The notes under the pieces were generated by a model. It searched no databases. It was not told the origin of the DNA and worked only from the letters and a program-made list of their open reading frames with translations. Of a stretch of 22,252 bases of DNA, positions 1 to 7,093 are shown in pieces; the first letter of the stretch is position 1, and the number at the start of each line of letters is the position of its first letter. The stretch is taken from contig JANNRA010000039.1 of NCBI GenBank assembly GCA_031401035.1, positions 1 through 22,252 of the forward strand. The letters are read 5' to 3'. The stretch comes from JANNRA01 sp031401035. Lineage in GTDB: Bacteria; Desulfobacterota; Binatia; HRBIN30; CADEER01. The translations under genes and the position numbers were made by a program.

Positions 1-333
1 GGCGGCGCCTGCGCCACCGAGTCGAACAGCGTCCGCTACGGGCTCGAGAAGAAGACCATGCACGCCTGCCGCGACAGCTGGCTGCTCGCATTCGGCGAAC
101 ATCCCGAGCTCGGCCTCTGCAAGCGCGACCTGACGCACAACATCAACTTCTTCATGAACGTGCCGGTCACCCCCGACGGCGGCCTCACCTTCGCCGACGG
201 CGTCTCCGGCCCCGGCCAATACGTCGAGCTGCGCGCCGAGATGGATGTCCTGGCGCTGGTGTCGAACTGCCCACAGCTCAACAACCCCTGCAACGCCTAC
301 AACCCAACGCCGATCGAGATCCTGATCTTCTGA
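1..333 (+). CDS. Urea carboxylase-associated protein (DUF1989 family), 3' part only
   Basis: The frame is open from the first base of the window to the TGA at 331-333, so this is the C-terminal 110 residues of a longer gene that starts outside. The conserved pieces are an N-terminal GGACATESNSVRYG stretch, NFFMNVPV, a PGQYVELRAEMDVL block and NCPQLNNPCNAYNPTPIEIL at the end; these are hallmarks of the DUF1989 proteins called UAAP1/UAAP2. In the literature such paired DUF1989 proteins were reassigned as subunits of carboxyguanidine deiminase, acting between guanidine carboxylase and allophanate hydrolase. The gene lies 40 bases upstream of the carboxylase on the same strand, which fits the usual operon order. 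The partner DUF1989 gene, if present, must be upstream of the window. I cannot decide from this fragment which of the two subunits it is. Confidence 0.85.
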   Translation, partial: GGACATESNSVRYGLEKKTMHACRDSWLLAFGEHPELGLCKRDLTHNINFFMNVPVTPDGGLTFADGVSGPGQYVELRAEMDVLALVSNCPQLNNPCNAYNPTPIEILIF

Positions 334-373
334 CTCCCGCGCCCGCACCCTCTTCACCCTCTGCCGCGAGTCC

Positions 374-3300
374 ATGTTCCGACGCGTCCTGATCGCCAAC
401 CGCGGCGAGATCGCCTGCCGCATCATTCGCACCCTGCGCCGCCTCGGCGTCGGTCCGGTGGCGGTGTACTCGGAGGTCGACGCGCACGCGCCGCACGTGC
501 GGCTCGCCGACGCCGCCGAGCTGCTCGGCGCCGCGCCGGTGAAGGAGAGCTACCTCGACGCCGAGCGCGTCGTCGCCGCCGCCCTCAAGCACGGCGCCGA
601 GGCGGTACACCCCGGTTACGGCCTGCTGAGCGAGAACGCCGACTTCGCCGAGGCCTGCGAGCGCGCCGGCCTGGTCTTCATCGGGCCGACGCCGGACCAG
701 TTGCGCCGCTTCGGTCTCAAGCACGAGGCGCGCGCGCTGGCCGTCGCCGCCGGCGTGCCGCTGCTGCCCGGCTCGGGACTGCTCGCCGATCTCGCGCACG
801 CGCGCGCCGAGGCGGACCGCGTCGGCTACCCGGTGATGCTGAAGAGCAGCGCCGGCGGCGGCGGCATCGGCATGCAGTGCTGCCGCGACCGCGCCGAGCT
901 CGAGGCCGCGTTTCCGGTCGTCGAACGCCTGAGCCGCAGCAACTTCCGCGACGGCGGCCTGTTCGTCGAGCGCTGGGTGGCCGCGGCCCGTCACGTCGAA
1001 GTGCAACTCTTCGGCGACGGGCAGGGCCGCGTCGTCGCCCTCGGTGCGCGCGACTGCTCGGTGCAGCGCCGCAACCAGAAGGTGATCGAAGAGACGCCGG
1101 CCCCCGATCTGCCCGACGCGGTGCGCGCCCAGCTCGCCGCCGACGCCGTGCGGCTCGGTGAAGCGGTGCGCTACCGTTCGGCCGGGACGGTGGAGTTCGT
1201 CTACGACGCCGGGCGGCATGAGCCGTACTTCCTCGAAGTGAACACGCGCCTGCAGGTCGAGCACCCGGTCACCGAGGAGGTGTTTGGCATCGACCTCGTC
1301 GAGTGGATGGTGCGCCTGGCCGCCGGCGAAGCACTGCCGCTCGACCGCCCCTACACGCCGCGCGGCCACGCCATCGAGGTGCGCGTCTACGCGGAGGATC
1401 CCGCCAAGGACTTCCGCCCCAGTGCCGGGCTGCTCACCGAGGTGGTGTTTCCGTCCGACGCGCGCGTCGAAACCTGGGTCGAGCCAGGCTGCGAAGTGTC
1501 GCCGTTCTACGACCCGCTGCTCGCCAAGCTCGTCGTCCACGGCGCGACGCGCGCCGCCGCGGTGGCGCGCCTGACGGCGGCCCTGGACGCGACGCGCCTG
1601 GCCGGCATCGAGACCAACCTCGCCTACCTGCGCGAGATCGTCGCCGACAGCGGCTTCCGCGACGCCACGCCGACGACCGCTTTCCTGGCGACCCTGCCGC
1701 ACCAGCCCGCCACCATCGATGTGCTGGCGCCGGGCACGCACACCACCGTCCAGGAGTACCCCGGCCGACTGGGCTACTGGGCCGTCGGCGTGCCGCCGTC
1801 GGGTCCGATGGATGCCCTCTCCTTCCGCCTCGCCAACCGCGCCATCGGCAATCGCACCGGCGCCACTGGACTCGAGTGCACCGTACAGGGCCCGACGCTG
1901 CGCTTCACGCGCGCCACCGTCCTCTGCCTCGCCGGCGCCGCCATGCGCGCCGACCTCGACGGCGTGGCGGTGCCCTACTGGACGCCGGTGACGGCGCCCG
2001 CCGGGGCCACCCTACGCCTCGGCACTGTCGACGGCCCCGGCCTGCGCACCTACGTCGCCATCCGCGGCGGCCTCGACGTGCCGCAGTACCTCGGCAGCCG
2101 CGCGACCTTCACGCTCGGGCGCTTCGGCGGGCACGCCGGGCGCGTGCTGCGCGTCGGCGACGTGCTGCACGTCGGCGCCGGCGCCGCGGCGGGCGCGAAC
2201 GCGGCGATCGCCGCCGCGGCGCGGCCGGCGCTGACGAAACAGTGGACGCTGCGCGTGCTCGCCGGTCCGCACGGGGCGCCTGATTTCTTCACCGGCGCGG
2301 ACATCGCCATGTTGTTCGCCACCGACTGGCAGGTGCACTTCAACAGCAGCCGCACCGGCGTGCGCCTGATCGGGCCGAAGCCGCAGTGGGCGCGCAGCGA
2401 CGGCGGCGACGCCGGCCTGCACCCGTCCAACATCCACGACAACGCCTACGCCATCGGCACCGTCGACTTCACCGGCGATATGCCGATCATCCTTGGCCCA
2501 GACGGTCCCAGCCTCGGCGGCTTCGTCTGCCCCGCGACGGTCGTCCAGGCCGAGTTGTGGAAGCTCGGCCAACTCGCGCCCGGTGATACGGTGCGCTTCG
2601 TCGCGGTGAGCGACGAGGAGGCCGCCGCGCTGCTGCACGCACAGGACCTCCTGCTGGAGGGCGCCGCCCCGTCGGCGCCAGGTGGATGGGGCGCTGGCGG
2701 CCAAGTGCAACAGGCGCCGACGGGGCGGCGCCCTCCACGCGGCGCGGCCCAGGCCCAACCCAGTGGAGCCGCCGCCGCGCCCGCCGTCACCTACCGCGCC
2801 GCCGGCGACCACTACCTGCTCATCGAATACGGTCCCCTCGTCCTCGACCTGACGCTGCGCTTCCGCGTCCACGCCCTCATGCAGTGGCTCGAGCGCGCCG
2901 CGATTCCCGGCATCATCGATCTCACCCCCGGCATCCGCTCGCTGCAGGTGCACTTCGACAGCCGCGTCCTGCGTCGCGCCGATCTGCTCGACCAGCTCGC
3001 CCGCGCCGAGGACGAGCTGCCGGCCGTCGAGGACATGGAGGTGCCGACGCGCATCGTCCGCCTGCCGTTGTCCTGGGACGACGAGGCGACGCAGGTCGCC
3101 ATCCACAAGTACATGCAGGGCGTGCGCAAGGACGCGCCCTGGTGCCCGAGCAACATCGAGTTCATCCGTCGCATCAACGGCCTCGACCGCGTCGAGGCGG
3201 TGCGCGAGATCGTCTTCGCCGCCAGCTACCTGGTGCTCGGCCTCGGCGACGTCTACCTCGGCGCGCCGGTAGCGACGCCGCTCGACCCGCGCCATCGACT

Positions 3301-3994
3301 GGTGACGACCAAGTACAATCCGGCCCGCACCTGGACGCCGGAGAACGCCGTCGGCATCGGCGGCGCCTATCTGTGCGTCTACGGGATGGAGGGGCCGGGC
3401 GGCTATCAGTTCGTCGGCCGCACCGTGCAGATGTGGAACCGCTACAAGGAGACCGCCGATTTTCTCCCCGGCCAGCCGTGGCTGCTGCGCTTCTTCGACC
3501 AGATCCAGTTCTACCCGATCGGCGCCAAGGAGCTGCTGCGCTATCGCGACGACTTCGCCCAGGGCGCGGTGCGCCTGGAGGTGCGCGAGGAGACCTTCCG
3601 CCTGCGCGAGTATCAGCGCTTCCTGACCGAACATGCGCGCGAGATCGCCGCCTTCCGCCAGTGCCAGCAGAGCGCCTTCGCCGCCGAACGCGAGCGCTGG
3701 GCCGCCCTGCCGGTTCTCGACGACGGTGCCGACGCCCTGGCCGCCGACGATGCGCTCGACGTCCCGCTCGGTTGCGTCGTCGAGGTCGCGCACGTTCCCG
3801 GCAGCGTCTGGAAGATCGCCGTCGCGCCGGGTGCGCACGTCGCCGTCGGCGATCCGCTGGTCGTCCTCGAATCGATGAAGATGGAGATCCCCGTCGTTGC
3901 CACCACCGCCGGCGTCGTGCACGAGATCGTCTGCGCCGAAGGCCGCTCCCTCGCCGCCGGCGATGCCGTGTGTATCGTCAGAGTCCGGGAATGA
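374..3994 (+). CDS. uca: Urea carboxylase / guanidine carboxylase, biotin-dependent (1206 aa)
   Basis: ATP- and bicarbonate-dependent carboxylation of urea to allophanate, or of guanidine to carboxyguanidine; cytosolic. Domains in order: biotin carboxylase (about 1-445) starting MFRRVLIANRGEIACR with a glycine-rich ATP-grasp loop (SSAGGGGIGMQ) and the EVNTRLQVEHPVTE signature; KipA/AHS2-type carboxyltransferase half (about 447-750) starting at IDVLAPGTHTTVQEYPGR; a low-complexity linker (about 758-800); KipI/AHS1-type half (about 803-1020); and a C-terminal biotinyl domain with ESMKMEIPV, whose biotinylated Lys is K1169 (codon 3878-3880). The length matches full bacterial urea carboxylases. 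The start at 374 is chosen because MFRRVLIANRGEIA is the canonical N-terminus; no clear Shine-Dalgarno is seen. Oddity: the linker is encoded by an in-frame 25-bp perfect inverted repeat (see the repeat entry). Because a DUF1989 gene precedes it, guanidine may be the true substrate; the specificity residue in the carboxyltransferase site was not assigned by eye. Confidence 0.93.
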   Translation: MFRRVLIANRGEIACRIIRTLRRLGVGPVAVYSEVDAHAPHVRLADAAELLGAAPVKESYLDAERVVAAALKHGAEAVHPGYGLLSENADFAEACERAGLVFIGPTPDQLRRFGLKHEARALAVAAGVPLLPGSGLLADLAHARAEADRVGYPVMLKSSAGGGGIGMQCCRDRAELEAAFPVVERLSRSNFRDGGLFVERWVAAARHVEVQLFGDGQGRVVALGARDCSVQRRNQKVIEETPAPDLPDAVRAQLAADAVRLGEAVRYRSAGTVEFVYDAGRHEPYFLEVNTRLQVEHPVTEEVFGIDLVEWMVRLAAGEALPLDRPYTPRGHAIEVRVYAEDPAKDFRPSAGLLTEVVFPSDARVETWVEPGCEVSPFYDPLLAKLVVHGATRAAAVARLTAALDATRLAGIETNLAYLREIVADSGFRDATPTTAFLATLPHQPATIDVLAPGTHTTVQEYPGRLGYWAVGVPPSGPMDALSFRLANRAIGNRTGATGLECTVQGPTLRFTRATVLCLAGAAMRADLDGVAVPYWTPVTAPAGATLRLGTVDGPGLRTYVAIRGGLDVPQYLGSRATFTLGRFGGHAGRVLRVGDVLHVGAGAAAGANAAIAAAARPALTKQWTLRVLAGPHGAPDFFTGADIAMLFATDWQVHFNSSRTGVRLIGPKPQWARSDGGDAGLHPSNIHDNAYAIGTVDFTGDMPIILGPDGPSLGGFVCPATVVQAELWKLGQLAPGDTVRFVAVSDEEAAALLHAQDLLLEGAAPSAPGGWGAGGQVQQAPTGRRPPRGAAQAQPSGAAAAPAVTYRAAGDHYLLIEYGPLVLDLTLRFRVHALMQWLERAAIPGIIDLTPGIRSLQVHFDSRVLRRADLLDQLARAEDELPAVEDMEVPTRIVRLPLSWDDEATQVAIHKYMQGVRKDAPWCPSNIEFIRRINGLDRVEAVREIVFAASYLVLGLGDVYLGAPVATPLDPRHRLVTTKYNPARTWTPENAVGIGGAYLCVYGMEGPGGYQFVGRTVQMWNRYKETADFLPGQPWLLRFFDQIQFYPIGAKELLRYRDDFAQGAVRLEVREETFRLREYQRFLTEHAREIAAFRQCQQSAFAAERERWAALPVLDDGADALAADDALDVPLGCVVEVAHVPGSVWKIAVAPGAHVAVGDPLVVLESMKMEIPVVATTAGVVHEIVCAEGRSLAAGDAVCIVRVRE
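2655..2737. repeat. Palindromic element inserted in frame within the carboxylase gene
   Basis: Two perfect 25-base arms in inverted orientation, 2655-2679 and 2713-2737, are separated by a 33-base loop (2680-2712). Each arm contains GGCGCCGACGGGGCGGCGCC or its complement. The element falls exactly in the linker between the two carboxyltransferase-like halves of the urea carboxylase (residues about 761-788) and keeps the frame open, adding a Gly/Ala/Pro-rich segment (for example APTGRRPPRGAA). It looks like an interspersed REP-like palindrome that landed in a tolerant interdomain region. Confidence 0.8.
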
Positions 3995-4003
3995 AGATTT
4001 TCA

Positions 4004-4064
4004 CCACGGAGGCACGGAGATACGCAGAAGTCCCATATCCCTCCGTGTCTCCGTGCCTCCGTGG
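4004..4064. repeat. Palindromic intergenic repeat (CCACGGAGGCACGGAGA type)
   Basis: Perfect 17-base inverted arms, 4004-4020 and 4048-4064, with an imperfectly paired interior of 27 bases. The element fills almost all of the 82-base gap between the carboxylase stop (3994) and the allophanate hydrolase start (4077). The motif CCACGGAGGCACGGAG is one I recognise as a dispersed palindromic repeat in many unrelated environmental bacteria. As RNA it would form a stable hairpin inside the operon transcript. It has no poly-U tail, so it is more likely an mRNA processing or stability element, or simply a parasite, than a terminator. Confidence 0.8.
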
Positions 4065-4076
4065 TTAGGAACAGAG

Positions 4077-5840
4077 ATGACTCTTCACGCCGAGGAATTG
4101 GCAAGGGCATACGCGGCGGGAGCGCGGCCCGCCGACGTCGTCGACGAGGTGCTGGCGCGCATCGCGGCGCGCGGCGACGACCACGTCTGGATCCGCGTTC
4201 TGACGCGGGCGGAGATCGAGCCGTACCTGCGCGCGCTCGAGGGGCGCAGTCCGGCGACGGCGCCGTTGTATGGCCTGCCGTTCGCGATCAAGGACAACAT
4301 CGATCTCGCCGGCGTGCCGACCACGGCGGCCTGCCCGGCCTTCGCCTACACGCCGGCGCGGACGGCGACGGCGGTGGCGCGCGCCATCGCCGCCGGGGCG
4401 ATCCCGATCGGCAAGACCAACCTCGACCAGTTCGCCACCGGCCTCGTCGGCGTGCGCTCGCCGTACGGCACGCCCGTCAACCCGTTCGACCCGACGTCGA
4501 TCCCCGGCGGCTCGAGCTCCGGCTCGGCGGTCGCCGTCGCCGCCGGTCTGGTCAGCTTCGCCTTCGGCACCGATACCGCCGGGTCAGGGCGCGTGCCGGC
4601 GGCGTTGAACAACATCGTCGGCCTGAAGCCGACCTGCGGGCTGGTCAGCAGCAGCGGAGTCGTGCCGGCCTGCCGCTCGCTCGACTGCGTCTCGGTGTTC
4701 GCGCTCAGCGTCGACGACGCGGCGCGCGTGCTTGCCGCCGTCGCCGGCTTCGATCCCGCCGATCCCTTCTCGCGCCCTGCCCCGCCGCTGGCGCCGCCGG
4801 CGCCGCGGGCGCTGCGCTTCGGCGTGCCGCCGCTGGCGCAGCGCGAATGGTTCGGCAACGCCGCCGCGGCGCCGCTGTTCGCGGCCGCCATCGCGCACCT
4901 GGGCGCCGCCGGTGGCGAGGCGGTCGAGGTCGATCTCACGCCGCTGCTCGAGGCCGGCCGCCTGCTGTACGGCGGCCCGTGGGTGGCCGAGCGCTACGCG
5001 GCGATTCGCAGCTTCATCGATGCCAGTCCCGAGGCGCTGCACCCAGTGACGCGCGCGGTCATCGCCGGCGGCGCGGCGCCGAGCGCCGCTGATGCGTTCG
5101 CGGCGTCGTATCGCCTGCGCGAGCTGAAGCGCGCCCTCGAGCCGATGTGGCAGCGCCTCGACGTGCTGCTGCTGCCGACCTTCGGCGCCAGCCACAGCGT
5201 CGCCGCGGTCGAGGCCGATCCGTTGCGCCTCAACGCGCAGCTCGGTCACTACACGAGCTTCGTCAACCTTCTCGACCTCAGCGGCATCGCCGTGCCGGCC
5301 GGCTTCCAGCCCGACGGGCGTCCGTGGGGCGTCACGCTGCTGGCGCCGGCCTTCCACGAATCGGTCCTGCTGCCGCTCGCCGCCCGCCTGCACGTGGCGA
5401 GCGGCGTGCCGATGGGCGCCAGCGGCGCGCCGCTGCCGGCGCCGGTCGACGCGGCGCCGGTCGACGCGGCGCGTGTCGAGCTGGTCGTCTGCGGCGCACA
5501 CATGAGCGGCCTACCGCTCAACCACCAGCTCAGCGACCGCGGCGGCCGCCTCGAACGCGTCACGCGCACCGTTGCCGAGTACCGCCTCGTCGCCTTACCC
5601 GACGGCCGCCCCGGGCTGGAGCGCATCGTGCGCGGCGCCGCGATCGAGGTCGAGGTGTGGTCGCTGCCCGTCGAGCAGCTCGGCGCCTTCGTCGCCGCCA
5701 TTCCGCCGCCGCTCGGCATCGGCACGGTTCGGCTCGACGGCGGTGCCAGCGCCAAGGGCTTTCTGTGCGAGTCGATCGCCGCCGCCGCCGCCACCGACAT
5801 CAGCGCCTACGGCGGCTGGCGTGCCTGGCTGGCGCGCTGA
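4077..5840 (+). CDS. atzF: Allophanate hydrolase (587 aa)
   Basis: Hydrolyses allophanate to ammonia and CO2, the last step of the urea carboxylase route; cytosolic. The N-terminal amidase-signature domain (about 1-460) shows the complete Ser-cisSer-Lys triad: Lys72 in GLPFAIKDNIDLAGVPTT, Ser146 in the GGSSSGSA loop, and nucleophile Ser170 in DTAGSGRVPAA. A second domain (about 470-587) beginning VELVVCGAHMSGLPLNHQL and ending near YGGWRAWL is the specific C-terminal domain of allophanate hydrolases, which separates it from generic amidases. The ATG at 4077 was chosen over the longer open frame (from 3897) because upstream codons run through the carboxylase C-terminus and the palindromic repeat. 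It is transcribed with the carboxylase, 82 bases downstream. Confidence 0.93.
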   Translation: MTLHAEELARAYAAGARPADVVDEVLARIAARGDDHVWIRVLTRAEIEPYLRALEGRSPATAPLYGLPFAIKDNIDLAGVPTTAACPAFAYTPARTATAVARAIAAGAIPIGKTNLDQFATGLVGVRSPYGTPVNPFDPTSIPGGSSSGSAVAVAAGLVSFAFGTDTAGSGRVPAALNNIVGLKPTCGLVSSSGVVPACRSLDCVSVFALSVDDAARVLAAVAGFDPADPFSRPAPPLAPPAPRALRFGVPPLAQREWFGNAAAAPLFAAAIAHLGAAGGEAVEVDLTPLLEAGRLLYGGPWVAERYAAIRSFIDASPEALHPVTRAVIAGGAAPSAADAFAASYRLRELKRALEPMWQRLDVLLLPTFGASHSVAAVEADPLRLNAQLGHYTSFVNLLDLSGIAVPAGFQPDGRPWGVTLLAPAFHESVLLPLAARLHVASGVPMGASGAPLPAPVDAAPVDAARVELVVCGAHMSGLPLNHQLSDRGGRLERVTRTVAEYRLVALPDGRPGLERIVRGAAIEVEVWSLPVEQLGAFVAAIPPPLGIGTVRLDGGASAKGFLCESIAAAAATDISAYGGWRAWLAR

Positions 5841-5850
5841 GGCGGCCGCC

Positions 5851-5935
5851 GCGCCGGGTGCGGCCCGGGCGGGACGACAGGCAGGCCGAGGTGAGAGAGG
5901 ATCGTGGCGAACGCGGGCGAATTCTGCGATTGCCG
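5851..5935 (-). mobile_element. Remnant of a transposase C-terminal tail, copy A
   Basis: Read on the minus strand this stretch encodes FATILSHLGLPVVPPGPHPARRP. It matches a second stretch at 8176-8250 at 42 of 46 aligned bases (5866-5911 against 8191-8236, same orientation). Two of the four differences are synonymous third-position changes and the other two fall in one codon (Thr/Ala), so the repeat was once protein-coding. An ILxHLGLPxxPPxxxPAR tail is how I remember the end of IS91-type transposases ending, but that family call is from memory. It sits between the convergent ends of the allophanate hydrolase and the 72-residue protein genes. Confidence 0.4.
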
Positions 5936-5946
5936 CCCGCCCCGCT

Positions 5947-6165
5947 TCAGGCCGGCACCGGGGGATCCGCGCCCCGCCAGGCGGCGCCCTTGTCGCGCTT
6001 GGCCTCTTCGATGGTGCGTAGGCGCGTCACGCCGCGGCGGACGGCGCGCCGCGAGCGGGCCATCTCACCGAGCCGCTTCATGCGCGGCAGGATGGCGGGG
6101 TCCGCGGCCGGAAGCCACAGCGCCCGCCGCGCCTCGTCGAAGGTCCTGAACTTCTGCACCGGCAT
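5947..6165 (-). CDS. Small protein (72 aa) coupled to a nucleotidyltransferase
   Basis: The gene starts one base after the stop of the upstream nucleotidyltransferase gene (TGA at 6169-6167, ATG at 6165-6163), so the two are almost certainly translated from one mRNA. The 72-residue product is basic (many Arg and Lys) and has no signal peptide or membrane segment. Visible features are an N-terminal VQKFRTFDEARRALWLP, a helical RMKRLGEMARSRRAVRRGV centre and a VTRLRTIEEAKRDK segment. I recall small proteins with this 'RxFxxxEEA...LW' / 'RxRTIEEA' pattern next to AbiEii/MNT-like nucleotidyltransferases in other genomes, so a partner (antitoxin- or substrate-adaptor-like) role is plausible. No function is established from the sequence. 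Confidence 0.65.
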   Translation of the reverse strand: MPVQKFRTFDEARRALWLPAADPAILPRMKRLGEMARSRRAVRRGVTRLRTIEEAKRDKGAAWRGADPPVPA

Positions 6166-6166
6166 C

Positions 6167-6637
6167 TCACTCGTCCTCGAGATGGAACTTCGCCCGCAGG
6201 TCGGCGGCGTCGGCGCGATCGAGCGGGCGGACGGTGCCCTTCTTCATCCGATAGAGCATGCGCGCCGTAGCGACGCGTGCGCGCACGCCGTCCACCTCGA
6301 TCCACTCCGATTCAATGTCGTCGAACGCGTACGCCTCGCCGAGCCGCGAGACGACATCGATGTAGAAGTCGTCGGGCGTGCCGTAACGCACCACGGCATA
6401 CTCCCCCGCCAGATCCTCGGCCCGGATCTCGTCGATCGAATCGTCGGCCCACAGTCGCCGCAGGGCGCGGCGCAGCCGCCCGACGTTCTCCGGCGTGGGA
6501 CTGACGAACAGGTCGATGTCGTCGGTGAAGCGCAGGATGCCGTGCAGGTTGACCGCCTGTCCCCCGAACAGCACGTACTCCACGCCCTCGGCGTTCAGCG
6601 CCCGCAGCACGTCCGCTACCCGCTCGAGTGCTCCCAC
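6167..6637 (-). CDS. Nucleotidyltransferase-fold protein (156 aa), toxin-antitoxin-like
   Basis: The fold signature of minimal DNA-polymerase-beta-type nucleotidyltransferases is clear: YVLFGGQAVNLHG (residues 21-33), then TDDIDLFV with catalytic-type Asp40 and Asp42, and a third acidic position Asp94 in DDFYIDVVSRLG. The C-terminal LYRMKKGTVRPLDRADAADL resembles the 'KxxxxRxKDxxDL' end seen in AbiEii/DUF6036-type proteins. Such proteins transfer nucleotides to RNA or protein targets and often sit in toxin-antitoxin pairs. The start codon is GTG (6637-6635), with no obvious Shine-Dalgarno. It is the first gene of a two-gene unit with the 72-residue protein. The local GC is lower than in the flanking operon. 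Confidence 0.8.
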   Translation of the reverse strand: MGALERVADVLRALNAEGVEYVLFGGQAVNLHGILRFTDDIDLFVSPTPENVGRLRRALRRLWADDSIDEIRAEDLAGEYAVVRYGTPDDFYIDVVSRLGEAYAFDDIESEWIEVDGVRARVATARMLYRMKKGTVRPLDRADAADLRAKFHLEDE

Positions 6638-7093
6638 GCGACGACACTACCACACCGGCCGGCCGGTCTCGACGCGACCACCCCCGGCAGTGAACCTTGG
6701 CACGGGTCGTGGAGGGTTCGGGGAATGGGACATCGTTCACAACAACTATCCACCGGAGCGCTTCGAGGACATAGAAGAGTGTCGGTAGGAGTCTTCGGTC
6801 CGTTCGCCAACACGACCGGAAACATCGTACCGGGGTTCTCGTCCGCCCACCGCGGATTGGCTGATCGAGGTCACGGAGAGGATGGCGCCGCTGCCGGTTT
6901 TCGACTTGATTGCTGAGCGACAATCGCATCGCCCCATCACGGTGGGGAAGGCGGCTTGACGTCAGCCACTTGCTCAAGCAACGACTGCAGAACCGCGTGC
7001 GACCACCGGCAGTCCGACGATCCGGAACCGTCCAAGGCTGCAGTCCGGAACAATGACCAAGCACACATCAACATCAGAGGTACGAGACATCCG
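6638..7093. other. 456-base gene-free region of reduced GC
   Basis: It lies between the divergent nucleotidyltransferase and COQ4-like genes and should hold both promoters. I find no protein of recognisable family. Base composition is clearly different: the line 6721-6780 has 31 G+C of 60 and 7021-7080 has 33 of 60, against 44 of 60 in 5101-5160. A TTGACG hexamer at 6956-6961 has no convincing -10 partner. No long inverted repeats are visible. Confidence 0.6.

Noticed and set aside
278..1741. Long antisense open frame (487 codons) opposite the carboxylase gene
   Set aside because: Composition is an Arg/Gly/Ala-rich artefact of high GC coding DNA; no domain, and the opposite strand has a certain gene.
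2012..3922. 636-codon antisense frame under the carboxylase
   Set aside because: Same reason: no recognisable fold, and the sense protein has complete domains.
6690..6720. TGGCAC-like sigma-54 promoter near 6698
   Set aside because: The -12 element (TTGC) is missing at the required spacing.
6956..7093. Longer N-terminus for the COQ4-like protein starting at 6956
   Set aside because: The 46 added residues are not COQ4-like and fall in the low-GC upstream region that should contain the promoter.
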